Shown: piece after piece, positions 45,096-57,584 of the stretch
How positions within the stretch are numbered: the stretch's first letter is position 1
Layout of the letters: the number at the start of each line of letters is the position of its first letter
Assembly (NCBI GenBank): GCA_003864495.1
Contig: ML133480.1
Coordinates: forward strand, 333,449 to 397,448
DNA from: Nemopilema nomurai
Taxonomy: Eukaryota > Cnidaria > Scyphozoa > Rhizostomeae > Rhizostomatidae
Reading direction: 5' to 3'
Length of the DNA stretch: 64,000 nucleotides
The notes under the pieces: generated by a model
What the model was told of the DNA's origin: nothing
What the model saw: the letters and a program-made list of their open reading frames with translations, nothing else
The model's database searches: none
Made by a program: the position numbers and the translations under genes

Positions 45096-46859
45096 GTTTA
45101 ATTTGTCCCGGTTTATGCCAGCCACACTGTATCTTGCGTTGTTTGTTGCTTTTGATGGCCAAATCCGGTTGTTCAACAGCAGGGATTGGAGGTGACTAGG
45201 AGAGGTTTCGCATGGGACAACGCAAACGGGTTATTCTCAAATCATGGAGCGGTCTCTTGTACGCACTCAACCAAGAAGCTCTCCTGGGATCGGGCGTTTT
45301 GATTTGTCCCAATGCTCGAAGAAAGAAAACATATTGCAAATGATACTTGATCTGTCATAGATTGAAGCACAAATATTGGCACAGCAGAGGTCTAATTAAG
45401 TAAAAATATTGATATAAAATATTAGGGCCGTCGCTATGGGGGGTGTGGGGGTGTGACACCCCCCCGACCGAAACCTTGTCAGCTAATCTTCGAATCATGA
45501 AGTTTTGTCGGCAGCCTCTTGAAAACGGGGACTCTGGGGACAATCGCCCCCTCGTTTATATGTGGTAAAGGCCATGTAACGTGTTAGGGTTTTGTCAATT
45601 AGTCGTGTTGTGTGCAGTGTCTGTGATTGATCTTAGTCTTGTTAACAAGTGTGTATTGTCTCATGTCAATGTGTCGTTTCCGTTATTGTGATCACGCTTA
45701 TTGTTGTAGAGTGACGTATCACTGTTGATTGCCATCTCCAATTATATTCAGTGTCATATTCAGTGTGTTTCGTAACCATTAGGTCAGTCTTGTTTGAATT
45801 CATTGTTCTGTTACTACGCCGTTGTGCTACTTGGCTTAGTAGGCCTTCGGGCCTAAGCATGCCATCTTCCTCCACGCTACCAAAGAACCCAGTTCCGTTA
45901 CATTCAGACAAATAAAAGCAGAAAAACTGCACATTAAAGCCACCTTCGAGTCTACTTTAACCAATCTAGGTAACTTCATCAGAAGGGCAGATAGATGACG
46001 GCTCAAATGGTGACGCGAAGTCACAAAACTACAGCAGATGTAGAAAAAATTAGAGAATAACAAGGCGCTAGAGTATAGTGTTGATGAGTTTGAAGTGAAA
46101 TTGCTGAAAACCTACTTGCGAAAGACAATGACTGATGACCGCTTAACTCGCTTATGCTAATGTTATGACCGACGCAATTAATTTAGATGCAGTTGCAGCT
46201 TGCTGGGCAAAACTGAAACATAAAAGAATTGAGTGCTGAACATTAAACAGTAAAAAACTATACACTTTAATGATTACATAGATATTTTTCTTCTTTTTGA
46301 AATTACCTGTAAACTTGATTTTCCTGAGAATAAATATTTGCGGGTTTTATCGATAATAATAAGTACCGTTTGAGGAGACACCCATATAAATGGCCACACC
46401 CATTTTGTTGGCAAACCACTGGTCCTGCGCCACCTTAAAGCTTCCTATCCCATTTGTCCTTACACCAATAGCGAATGGCATATTTGTGTGAACTTACCAA
46501 TGCAAACCTAAAACGCGAATATCCCTGCGAAAAGCACGGTATACTGTAGTCAGTTTTGTTAACATTTCCCGAAAGTTGGCTAAAAACAATACTAATGTTA
46601 CCTATTTGGTAGCGATGCCAAGATAACTCTTAAGTTCATTTTAGTGCAACTGAGGCTAGACATATGACCAAAAAAATAAGTCATTTCTCCTTTCAATTTA
46701 TTTCTTCATTATTTCCCTTGTTTTCATTAATGACATTTCAAAACCAACTATCGAATTAAGTAAGTTAAACTTCATGATTATTACCAACCCAAAATGAATA
46801 TTAAAAGTGATCCTTCTATGTCATAAATTGACCACGTATATCAATATATTTATAGCGGT
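45096..46859. other. Spacer between Tmm copies, with copy A promoter region
   Basis: The first 300 bases (to about 45396) match the region upstream of copy B (53306 to about 53538), so promoter sequence was included in the duplication. From about 45421 a repeat-like insert (tagggccgtcgctatgggg) begins. 46030-46160 carries a transposase remnant, and from about 46718 the copy B 3' flank matches the copy A flank. Confidence 0.6.
46048..46160 (+). pseudogene. Fragment of hAT transposase C-terminal (dimerisation) region
   Basis: The frame ending at the TAA 46158-46160 reads ...SVDEFEVKLLKTYLRKTM then TDDRLTRLC. This resembles the hATC block (LKxYLRxTMxxxRLxxLA) of hAT/ZMYM-type transposases. It is short and lacks the following conserved helices. 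The wrong-strand open frame at 45836-46063 is a shadow. Confidence 0.4.
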
Positions 46860-49800
46860 TTATTTGTTGTTGATGAAAGTTTCAACTGTGTCGTCAAAGG
46901 CCTCCATGAATGAGCGGCGACTGAGAGGGGCCTGGGTACCAGTGAACTTGCAAACAAAGCTCTTGTCTCTGTAGGTGAGGATATCTTCGTGTTTGTGATG
47001 CTCCCAGTCCTGAAACATCTGTGCGCAATCGAGGTCGTAGCCATACTCGCTCTCTCTCGCCAGGTCAACCAGAATCTCTGTTTGGTAATCTATTTCTTCA
47101 TTGCAGTCTTTCAGTGCATTAGCCCTGGAATTGTACGTTCAATTAACACCGCGTAGAAGACTAGCAAGGGTTTTTAAAAAGATGATTTGATTTCTGATTT
47201 AGATAAATTGAATTTATGCAAATTAACTCCAGCAAGTAACTTTTAGAACTCACGTTCCTATAGATCCTGCTGGTAAATATCATGACCAGATCAATTGAAG
47301 CAGATATATAAAATCACATTCAGACAGGAGACCCTCCGGTGCCAATTTTGTGACGTCACTGTCATTGGGATATTCTGCTCCAAATTTTGAATCGAATGAT
47401 TTCCACCAAATTCAATCAAAAAACAATCTTTATTTCCAAGTGACCTTTTATTCACTTCCTTTTCACATTATTTTTCACACAACGGCTCCTTATGAAAAGG
47501 TTCAATATGAAAAATATAAAAATATAATTGTAAAGACTTTCAGAAATCATGCCCAAGGCTATTGAGAAACGCTGGTCCTCTTCGCTGTACACAAAGTCAA
47601 ATGAAGTCAGGCCTAAGGAATCTCCTTACCTTTCAATCCAACGCATAACGTCGTCTTCCATCTCCTTGCAATCTGGTGTTGTTATGTCCCCAAGGACATG
47701 CTTCAGAGCCCAGAGTGCCTGCGCATCGAACATGCTAAAGGTGTAATATTGGTCTTGGGCCCCGATGTAATACACCTTCTTATTTCCTCCTTGCGTCCAA
47801 AGAGTGTTCTTGTATAAGTGGTCCGGATAAAGCACATTGCGGCCTTGCAGTCGAAGGTTTTCGGCAAGGAACGGGTAATTTATCAAATAGCCAGTGCAGA
47901 ACACGATCACATGTGGTTCGAATGTGCTGCCATCTTTAAAGTGGCAGACGGAGCCTAAAGAGAAAGAGATCACATTACCTTCATTTCAAACAATCAAACA
48001 TCCGGTGTTTAAATCAAACTTCTAGGTCGAGAAGCAACAGCCAAGATGGAATTGTGAATGTTTTACGCTTTCTGTTATACTTTTTGTCTCATCAAAAAAG
48101 CTCGTATCAAGAAGGCTTTGCACTTAAAATGGGATGTCGGATTAATTATAAGCAACACAAATAGGGAGGTTTGAGTGCCCTCCTAAGATTAGATTAAAAA
48201 GCTTGCCCTCGATTTTTGTCAGAAGAGGCCGTTCAGTGATTTGTGGAGGCCACTTGAATCCCATTGGTTTTGTCCTCCATGAACAGACAACGGAAGACGC
48301 CCCATACTTGATACACTGCAGCGCCAAATCCTCCGCAGAGTAGGAAGATCCCACAATCAACAATCGCCTTCCTTTGTGCGCCTCGCCATCTCTGAAGTCA
48401 TGTGAGTGCAACACAATTCCTGGAAATCTTTCAATTCCTTCAAAATACGGCACATTCGGTGTGGAGTAATGCCCTGAAGCAACCACGAGGTAGTCGAAGG
48501 TTTCTGCAGCCAGGAGCTTGTCCGCCTTCAGGTCTTTAACAACGACTGTGAAATTGTCGGAAGCCTCGTTGTATTCGACGTGGCGAACAACATGACTGAA
48601 GCGTATGCAATTGCGCAGGTTTTCGTCTTTTTTCCAGCGACCTAAAGCGAAAACCTTGCATTTCATTTATATGGTTAAACTCTCAACTCTTATTAACATG
48701 CAATGTTCAGAAGACAACCAGAAAGTCGGTCATGCATTGGGGAACTTAACGTTAATTGGAAACTTTGACCAAATTTGAAACTGTTAAACAAATTTTCTGT
48801 GGAGAAAAAGTTGGTCAAAAAAGTATAGTTGGTCACTTTTTCTTCTGAGGGCTCCTGCAATCAAAATGGTCTAGGCACATCACTGTGCCCAGTGCCCTGG
48901 GTACCAGATGCATATAGTGAGTCTGGTACCCAGGGTATGTGCTCAGCATCAGAAAAAACCAACTAGGAAACCAATTCCCCCAACAGCTTCAGCCTCCATC
49001 GCTGGATTCCACGGAAGGGACCATGCTAAACCCGGGTACCTAGCCATATTCCCCTCTACGCCACACTTTTGGTTTTTCTGTTTGTTTTTGCATTTTTGCA
49101 TTTTTGCTTCACGTGGTTTTAAATCCGCTACTAGCTTTTCATTCTTTCGTTATTTCAGTGTCAACTGTCGACATTTCCATAGTCCATATACTATGACTAT
49201 GCACAAATTTCATCGAACAGAAATAATTAATTGTACAGATATTTCATTGTACAGAAAGTTCATTGTACAGAAAATGTTCACAAAAAAACATGAGTACCTT
49301 CTAAGTAGGATAAAAGTACTTCTCTTGATGGAAATGAAGGGACAGCTTTTCCAAAATGTTCCTCAAATGTGTATCCGGGAATTTCAATTGTCTCCTTAGG
49401 CCCATTCGACCAAAGATGGCGGTACATGCTGCTATGTACTGGTTCACCATATTCATCTAGACCTGAAAATATTCGTCTATTCAAATATTTGATAAACTAT
49501 TTTACAATGTAATAGTAAGGTCAATTAAATATTAGAAATCGAAATTTTCGGGGCATGTTTGCTTACAGGGTAGGAGTGTTGTAAACATTTGTTCTGCTGC
49601 GACACTGTGGCATAAGTAGTGATAATGAAATGACCCTACATAATGTGAACCAGGGGTGGATACAGAAAAAAGTGATGGTTGCACAATAAGGACGTATCTC
49701 TAGACCACGCCCCTTATCAAAGCCGGAAACGCCCTTGGTATGAGAAAGACATGTTTGAAATTGTCGTGTGAAATTGCTCTCTGGGCTCAATGTGTATATT

Positions 49801-52800
49801 ACTTAACTCAAAGGCTACAGTGTTCTTTGCAAGGTTTGGGTAAAATAAATCTTGAGCCAAAGAACACTCGAAAAAGCCAACATGCAGACAAATGGACTCC
49901 AACTTCTCGCTTCACAATTTTTCTCTGCTTCAAGCCTGGCGATTTCAGAATAATTTTCTTGCTTGTTATGAACAAGGTTAGGGGGATCAGAAGAGGTCAG
50001 GGGTTAGGGGAGAACGTTGCTTCTAAAAGATTGCCCGGTTCTGATGTGTGCAAGAAGAGAGGAAAAGTGCTGGTTTTTGTCATAGAAGAAATCTGAGAGC
50101 AAAAACCGTAAATCCTCGAATAAGCCCCCTGGGTGCTTATTTATTTTTGAAATTTTTTGGTGGGGGCTTATTCGAGGGGCTTATTCGAGGGGGGGCTTAT
50201 AAAATTTCCTGAAACATGCCACATAAAAGACAATTTTTGAAATTTTCTTCTTCTCACAAGATAAAAAATAACCTAAGTATAAAGTAACATTTGATTGAAT
50301 TATTAACAAAAACATAAATTTTATGGTAATTCACTAAAATGCCAAAGGCAACCTCAGGAGTAAAAAATCTACAAATCAAGGGGGCTTATTTAAAGTTTGT
50401 AGTTCTAGGGTGGGGGTTTATTCGAGAGGGGGGCTTTTTCGAGGGGGGCCAATTCGAGGATTTACGGTACAGCTCAGCAGATAATAGAGAGGCCGTGTAT
50501 CTATCTGCTTCGCATATTTGTGCAACCGTCGTGATTGTTTATCTTATAATTTTATGCACGATTGTTGCCCTCCATATATGGGACCAGCTATAATTTATGC
50601 CATTTAGATAAACAATAAGGCAATTGCTACGTATTCAATGTTCAAATTGGTGATTTCCAGAGGCGAGACAATGAAGCTTGCGCGATGACACAGCAATGTC
50701 GCTGTAACCAAGGATCAAGCGACGTTTATTCAAGGCAGAAGGACTAAAGGAAAGATGTCATTGCCTTGATCTTGGCCTCAACGTGTTTTACTGCAGTACA
50801 CAACAAAAATCTCAAAATCTGACCGTCTGGATCCGCCCCTGGTTAATCTTAGTTATAAATGTTAATCTGCTGTCAGTATCACAAGGAACTTCATTATTTC
50901 ATTGATTAAACAATGTATGAGCAACAAACAGATGAACATATATAACGAACAGAGACGAGAATTATACTATAAAATGGCGTCTACAACGGCAATAGTATAT
51001 GACCCTTGTACAAGACTTAAAATCACGGCGAACTCTGCAACAGGAGACACATACTATTTATACCTATCACATTACACAAGAAACAATAGAGTGGTGAAAA
51101 TGTGGTATGGGAGGATGGACAACTGTTGCACATTACAACATCGCGTTCTTATGAGCAGCAGGACAGCATAACTTATTGGGTCATGAGGTAATGTCAGTAT
51201 ATGAGAAATGGAATGGGAATGCGCTGGAAAATGCTAAAAGGTAGCTGACAGATTAGTTAAGCGCGCGTTGAATTGCAAACTCCTCATGACCAAAATTGAA
51301 TATAAGCGTTGTAAGCGTGAATATAATCGTTTTCCAAATTAGGTGTGTTTCTCTGCCATTCGACTTTTCCCGACGAACAGTTAAAATAGTTCATGAACTT
51401 ATTTCCAATGTAGATTGTACAGGAAATCGTTCGCAAAATTATGCGTTGCCACCTTCTGCGCTTTGACGCAGCCAATTGCTGGTGCAAGAGGAATCTGTAA
51501 TGACTTGTTTGAAATATTATAGCCATTTCAACCTATTTTAACAATGAGGACTCAGGTCCGCATTTTGTATTCACATTGTTTGTAGTAAGAACCGCAAGGT
51601 ATCATGTTTCAAGTTGAAATGGTTTTGTTGAGTTTTGGTGAAATCGCATGAAGAGAATTCATCGCTAAAGTTTCGCTATTTGATACGAGTTAACTCGCAA
51701 GGTTGGGGTATTTCCAACAACATGTTTATTTGAATTCAGACCCACGTTACTTATGCTATTTTCTTTCTTTTCGTTCTTCTCTTTCGTTCTTCTCTTTCGT
51801 TCTTCCTTTTCGTTCTTCCTTTTCGTTCATTATATGCAAGTCACCAATATCCTTTTCCATCCATTGTCTAACTGCGGAACTGAAAAAACACTACTAACTC
51901 TACGTGACGCGTGATACGGAGTTGAATTTCAGCGATCGTTGGAACTTTCTACGAGATTTCCATGAAAACAATAGGATTTTCACAAAAGGTGTACGAGATT
52001 TTTTTGGAGTGATTTGCCACTCGAAAGCAGCAAGCAATCTACTCTAACTACGCGCCCTAGACTAGCTACTAATTACGATAATCACAATTAGCAAAACTGT
52101 TGAGTGCACGTTCCAAACAACCTGAAGTTCATTAGGTACAAGTCACCAATATCCATTTCCACCCATTGTCTACCTAATGGCTGATTTCCACGAGGCGAAA
52201 TTCGCAGTGAATTCGCGGCGAAATCACTGGCAAATTTATCTAGGCATGCACAGTCCAAGGTATTGATTTCGCAGCGAATTCGCCAGAAACTAGGAAAGCA
52301 TTCTACTTTTTGGTGGCGAAATAACTTCTCAAGTAGCGATAGCCAACCAGAGCGCGGCCAAGTTTATTCAGTTAATTCTGCCTACGGTAGAGAGACTTGC
52401 CTTTTAACTAGCAGCAATCGTGCATTGGGCATCTCATATTACCAGATACCTCAGCGTAACTGCCAATCCCTCGCTCTGGCTAACCGGATCACGCCCAAGG
52501 GTATTTTGCTTCGAGATTTTTGGACCAACCAAGGACAACTTCAAACTTTGAGAGTGACCTCTGAAAACATTGGCAAAAGCACTTGTGATCATGTAGCCTC
52601 AAGTCTCTTACGAACAGTTGAAATTCTCCTTTCACTAAATGCTCTTCGTAGACCTTTCTAACCCAAAATCGTTTCCTTTTGTTACGTTTCAACTCTTATA
52701 ATTTCAAAATTGATAATTTCTTTTTTATCAGAAAAGCTTTCATCATGATTGAAGTTTTGAAAATGGGCGAATTCGCAGCGAAATCACTACTACGTGCAAA

Positions 52801-53305
52801 TCAAAATCAAATTTCGCTGCGAATTTGCTGTCATCAGTCATCAGGGGCAGCTCATCCGCTGTTAATTTGATTGCATCTAAGCAGATAGTTATGCATTTAA
52901 GCGTTTATTGCATTCAATTTGTTTAGTTGTGATCAAAAGGTGTCTTCAGTGAGACTCCTCTTACTCCAAGTTCTCTGCTCGTTAAATGGGAATCCTTCGA
53001 GATGACACGGCACGGATGACATCGACGTGCCTCTATCAAGTAGAGTGAGCCCTACTCAAGTTTGTTACTTCTTTCTAGGAAGAGCAACCAATAGCAGTCA
53101 CAACATTGCTTTTCGCAATAAAATAGGAATCAATCAATATACCTGTTCGCCAGGTGTAGTTCCAGAGCCCGCCCCAATCGGATTGTTTCTCGAAGCAGAC
53201 GACTTCTGGCACATCCCTTCCCTCTTTGCGTAGTTTGTCAGCTTGGTAAAGAAGTGACATTCCACTTGGACCAGCACCAATCAAGCAAATGCGCTTCTGT
53301 GCCAT
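46860..53305 (-). CDS. Bacterial-type trimethylamine monooxygenase-like FMO, copy B
   Basis: The upstream tandem paralogue of copy A. Minus-strand exons: 53305-53143, 49462-49298, 48641-48207, 47954-47630 and 47124-46860. Every exon has exactly the same length as in copy A (163, 165, 435, 325, 265), again 450 residues. All cofactor and signature motifs are intact, including [14 protein letters not shown], the FxGxxxHxxxF signature, GSSYSAED and CTGY, so both copies look functional. I count about 17 residue differences, 7 of them in exon 2 (KETIEIPG versus [20 protein letters not shown] versus [12 protein letters not shown]). Exon 3 to the 3' flank, introns included, is almost identical between copies. 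Intron 3 keeps the GC donor. The first intron (3.7 kb) carries its own set of repeats. Reaction and localisation are inferred as for copy A. Confidence 0.9.
48895..48935. repeat. Perfect 14-bp palindrome with 13-nt loop in Tmm-B intron 2
   Basis: ccctgggtaccaga (48895-48908) and tctggtacccaggg (48922-48935) are exact reverse complements. They lie in sequence absent from the matching intron of copy A, within a larger insert that continues to about 49120 and has another cccgggtacc at 49030. Confidence 0.8.
49646..50845. mobile_element. Candidate 1.2-kb element with aaccaggggYggatMcag ends
   Basis: aaccaggggtggatacag at 49646 and ctggatccgcccctggtt ending near 50845 are inverted copies of an 18-bp sequence (two mismatches). 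This resembles the CAGGGGCGGATCCAG terminus common in invertebrate non-autonomous transposons. No target duplication or longer TIR is visible. The TACCGTAAAT MITE at 50105-50469 lies nested inside. Confidence 0.4.
50105..50469. mobile_element. MITE with ACCGTAAATCCTCG termini, copy 2 (inverted relative to copy 1)
   Basis: The left end accgtaaatcctcgaataag and right end ttcgaggatttacggta form a near-perfect TIR. cttattcgaggggg blocks repeat near both ends. The interior (ctgaaacatgccacataaaa) is the reverse complement of the interior of 35036-35367. Confidence 0.82.
51770..51830. repeat. 13-bp pyrimidine-rich tandem repeat
   Basis: ttcgttcttctct / ttcgttcttcctt repeated about 4.5 times in Tmm-B intron 1. 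Confidence 0.85.
51837..52176. repeat. Direct repeat pair flanking about 260 bp
   Basis: caagtcaccaatatcc..ttcca.ccattgtct occurs near 51837 and again near 52139 (about 38 bp, few mismatches). It could be flanks of an insertion or a local duplication. Confidence 0.6.
52195..52832. mobile_element. Foldback-type element built of gcgaatt/cgc motifs
   Basis: 52264-52284 (tgatttcgcagcgaattcgcc) and 52766-52786 are inverted copies with a single mismatch. Outside them, 52195-52220 and 52808-52830 form a second, weaker inverted pair of similar composition. The unit gcgaattcgc is itself palindromic. Together they enclose about 640 bp in Tmm-B intron 1 with no credible coding content. Confidence 0.5.
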
Positions 53306-54467
53306 GTTTAATTTGTCTCAGTTTATGCCAGCCACACTGTATCTTGCGTTGTTTGTTGTTTTTGATGGCCCGACCCGGTTGCTCCACAGCAGAGATGGAG
53401 ATGACCGACAGAGGGACAACGCAAACGATTTTATACGCGCTCAAGCAAAAAGCTCTCCTGGCATCGCGTGATGCAAATGATATTTGATCTGTCATAGATT
53501 GAAACACAAATATTGGCATCGCAGAGGTTATATTACTAGTCAGGGCGCTACGGAGATTCACACTGGAAATTTTTGCGGGCATTTTAATTTTTGGTTTAAA
53601 ACATACCTTATACCTTGCACATGATAATTTTACCGGTTGGACACCTCCAAACTGCTTCAGTGGATCATCCAATCAAAAACGCTGCTTTAGACCTTTTAGT
53701 TCTTCCGAGAGCGCCATTTTGTTTTATATGTCAGACTTCTCGAGCAGTTTCTGACAAGTCTCATAGGCGCTCATATTTCCAAGAAAAACGCTATTTAGTG
53801 ATTTTCTGATATAAATGCAGAAAAGTTGCCTTGAAGGAAAATTTGGGGATTTAACCTGTTGAAAGGGGGAGGGGGCTAGTGCACGAGTTCTCGAGAGATA
53901 TGACATGTATCAATGTTCTCAGCTGGTGTTACTTCCGTATTTCCAACGTTCTGAAGTTTTAATGGGAAATAGGGGGTAGGAAATCTAGAAAACTTAATCA
54001 TAAAGGCTCGAGGAAAAAGAAGGTTATATCAGAAATTTTTACAAAAAGTGTTTTACTGAAGACTTGCAGTAAGGGAGAATTTTTTTCCCTATTTTTTTAA
54101 TACGAAAATTGTAATAATTCTTTTGACGCATTTAACACAATTAACATACCCTAAATATTTTCGGCATATCATAATAAAGTTGATGTTTTTCAAAAATATT
54201 TTTCTCGAATGTACCAGATGCTCCGATGGAACGGAAGGTGGGGGGAAAGGGGGTAAATTGAAGACTTGCGGGTTTTGCAAAAAGTTTAAAATCCCGTTTC
54301 CCGAAATCCCGTTTAAAATATATGACAAATTTAAAAGATAAATAATTTCGACATATACTGTAAAGCCTGCCTGCGGAATCGACTTGTCTGCCTTTCAGAA
54401 ATTTCTAGTCAGAAGTAAATTTGGGGTATTATCGAAAATGGGGTTAACCTTTCAGAAAGCAAGTCAG

Positions 54468-54806
54468 TTAGTGTCTGCTTGCAAGCATTTTTTTACTTAT
54501 GATACGATAAAATTGTTCGTCCAAATTTTCGCATTCATCGTCTTCGGATGCCTGTTCGAAGGCATCTTTATCAGTATCATCCTCATCTATTTTATTGTCA
54601 CAGTTTGAGCACCCAGAAATATCTGTGCACTTGAGTCCATGGGAAACGCATACAAAGTGTTCCGTTCGATTGAAAGATTGAAATTGAAAGACATTATGGT
54701 GAGAAAATACAAATGTCTTACTGAGTTGATTAAAAATATGTGAACGTCGAAATACAAGCAAAATGAGCTTCAAAATACAATTCCTGTGTAACTTTGTTTC
54801 TAGCAA
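54468..54806 (-). pseudogene. ORF fragment with Cys motif and acidic tail, possibly TE-derived
   Basis: The open frame ends CVSHGLKCTDISGCSNCDNK and then a run of Asp/Glu. The C-x6-C-x5-C-x2-C pattern with HGLKCT resembles Cys-rich C-termini I associate with invertebrate transposable-element polyproteins. No ATG-led longer frame, catalytic domain or splice context is visible, so this may be coincidence. Confidence 0.25.
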
Positions 54807-55654
54807 CTATTAAACTGAATTGCTGAGCAACACAAGCACAGAACACAAGTGAGGCGAGGCGGTGCGGTCGCTGCGAAGCATGACGTGTGTTGCGAGGCAA
54901 AGCGCAAAGCTGTATTGCACAAAAAGTTAACCCAAAATGTCAAATTTCTTTAAAAGCCTTCGTATTATTTCACTGTCACTCTACATTGTTTGCCGATGTT
55001 ACCTTATCTTTTTGAGCAATGGGTGGGTAAATAAAAGGTAACCAAAATAACCCATTAAGGTATTACTTTGTGGATCACTTTACATCTTCATCAACTCGCA
55101 TCACGGCATCATGCAAAATTCAGACATATATCCCGAGGGGCATTTTACTGTCAAAAAGGGCCTCCGAGATTATTGTTAAAATAAAGGCTCTTCTTAGTGG
55201 TTTCCTATAACCAAAATGTTTTCAGAAAATGTGAACTAAAGTATCAAATTATCCATCGAGTCAAACAGGAACATGGTTCAGCTATTTCAAAATAAGAATT
55301 TTCTATAATCATTCGACTCCTGTTATCAAGACGATATCTGGACGTTGATAAGGTTCTAGAGCTTTACCTTATAAGAATTTTGACATGAAAATTGAGCCCC
55401 CTGTGCCCCCTCAAGTTGTCTCTACCTTAGCATATTTGAAATTTGAAAGTAACGATGAATGATAAAACGTTCTGATTTTCCTTTATTGCGAGCGGCATTC
55501 ATGTATTCTATTTGTTTTTATTTATACTTCGTGCTGAACTTTAAATCACGTTATATGAATACATGACATAATATTTCATATCCTGCATGCCACTTTATCT
55601 GCATATCCTGTCTATCAACATCGATAAATGATAGTGTGGCAGAAAGTTTCCTGA

Positions 55655-55712
55655 TTCCGTATTCCATGTTCCATATTATTCCGTATTCCATATTCCATAT
55701 TCCGTATTTCGT
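55655..55712. repeat. Microsatellite-like tract of (attccgt)attccat units
   Basis: Alternating ttccgtattcc and ttccatattcc words over about 55 bases. Confidence 0.7.
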
Positions 55713-56978
55713 GTTTTAAAGGTAGCCAACACGTTACACCCAAAAGCTTAACCCTAGAGCAAAAAAAACCACCGGATAATCTGCGGCTTATTTGTCGGAA
55801 GGTTGGTATTTCAGTGATGTTGCGAAATGACGTACACAGTAGCAGGCTTCAGTTATCTTTGTAATCTATGACATTGTTTCAAAGATCAAATGCAATTTCC
55901 ATTTTCCACTTCCACTGATGTCCCAAACAGTCCCGTTTTCCCTCGTTTAAACAGGGCCTTACAGACAGGAAAGATACAGTTGCTCAATAAGGAACCTTCA
56001 GTAAGGATGTCTTTTTGCAAGACATCTTCAGTATCAAATTACCATCTTGAAAATAAAGAAATAAGATACTGCCCATTATAGACAGCAAATGTGGCTCCTA
56101 AAGCAATGTACCATTATACAACTAAAGTGCGACTGACCATGAATTCTATTCAGAGCTTATTCGTGATCAAAGTAAATTTTGGGTAGAAGTAAGGAAGCAG
56201 ACAAAAAACAAATATACAAATTAGCTTGTTGTTCTTTTTACAGATATTTATACCAAATTGGAGAAAAATTAGAAATAACAAAACACAATAGTATGTTACA
56301 ATAACGGACCAAATGTTTATTAAAACTAGAATTCAAACCATACCTTGAACTAGCTCATCCCTCAAGGAAAGTACTTAGCTACGTTGTTTATAAAATGTAT
56401 AATATTTCAAATAGTTTTCTTAAAACGAAATAATAGCTTGCCACCCGAATTCAAAATGTTTAAGATGGCCAAAAAAGTCGAAGATAAGATAGAAAATAAA
56501 TACGGTACGATAGTTCATTACACGGCCATTAACATGAAGGAATCTTGTTCACGAAAAACAAGGCACATTGACGCACATCAAGGATAAGCATGGGACTTGA
56601 TAGACTTTACGTTCACGCAGCAAAGGGAAAACAAAAGAATTGGGATTAGCTTCCTAATCCTTCTATTTGGAGTAGAATCAGTCACGGCTATGTATCAATC
56701 AAAACAAAGCATAAATGTCCGCTTAGCTCTTCTTCATACAACGAACTTTCCACTCAGGTGTAAATGAAAAAAACACCCCGTGATATTTTAACCTTTCAAG
56801 GAGATTTAAAAAGTTCTGTAGTTATAAAGGTGTAGTTTCGTTTGAAAAGATTGCTGGACTTGTTTGGTAAAATTTACCCAAAAAAATTAGATTTGATGAG
56901 AAGACCAGTAGAAGGCCAAACAGGCATCGGAGTAATCGAGTTACAAATAACACACCTTAAGGATTTCGACAGCTTTAC

Positions 56979-57047
56979 GTTTTCGGACATTTTTTATTTT
57001 CGGACAGATTTGATTTTCGGACAGATCTTGGTTTTCGGACAGGCTCT
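56979..57047. repeat. Short tandem repeat ttttcggacagat
   Basis: Four units of tttcggaca(g/t) with 16-18-bp spacing. Confidence 0.75.
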
Positions 57048-57584
57048 TTTAAAGTGTGATTTTGGAAACATTGACTTGTGCTAGATGTAAGTTAAGACTG
57101 ATACTAGACGCCATTCTAGAAGGATGTCTGGTCAATATTCAAAAGACGAAAGGGGCCTGGGAACGATTCTTGGTATGACGATTTCTTCCCAAGTGCTTGG
57201 GCAACAGAACTTGTTGTCATATGTCTAGCTACAGCAATTCATTTAGCCAGCCACAGTTTCTACAAATTTGAAAGGCTCAGAACTTTAAGACTCGTCTCAC
57301 TAAATTTCGGGCTAAATAATTCACAGCTTCGTTGAGAGCTTTTGTGAAGGGAACCGGAATGTTTTGTTACATTATCGGGGCTAGATTCGTAGCAAGGATC
57401 AACGCATAGCAATGCCAGGCTTTGAAGTAGTACAATCCCCTTAAACTACCGACTTCACCTTAACAAGAAAGCAAAAATATCACTAGTTACTTATGTTTTT
57501 CACGATATCCACAGCAAAACCGCCACTGCAATGCGATTTAAAGATGCAGGTCGGTAGTATGCGGACCAACAAACGGACGCAGGC

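Larger units (their letters stand above)
53306..57584. other. Interval upstream of Tmm-B and downstream of the LRR gene
   Basis: The first 230 bases are the Tmm-B promoter side, shared with copy A. The rest shows no defensible gene: a weak Cys-motif ORF at 54468-54806, a GC-rich tract at 54849-54912, a ttccatatt microsatellite at 55655-55712 and a cggacag repeat at 56979-57047. Confidence 0.5.

Noticed and set aside
45836..46063. Minus-strand ORF of 75 residues between the Tmm copies
   Set aside because: The plus strand there reads as a transposase C-terminal fragment; the minus frame is its shadow.
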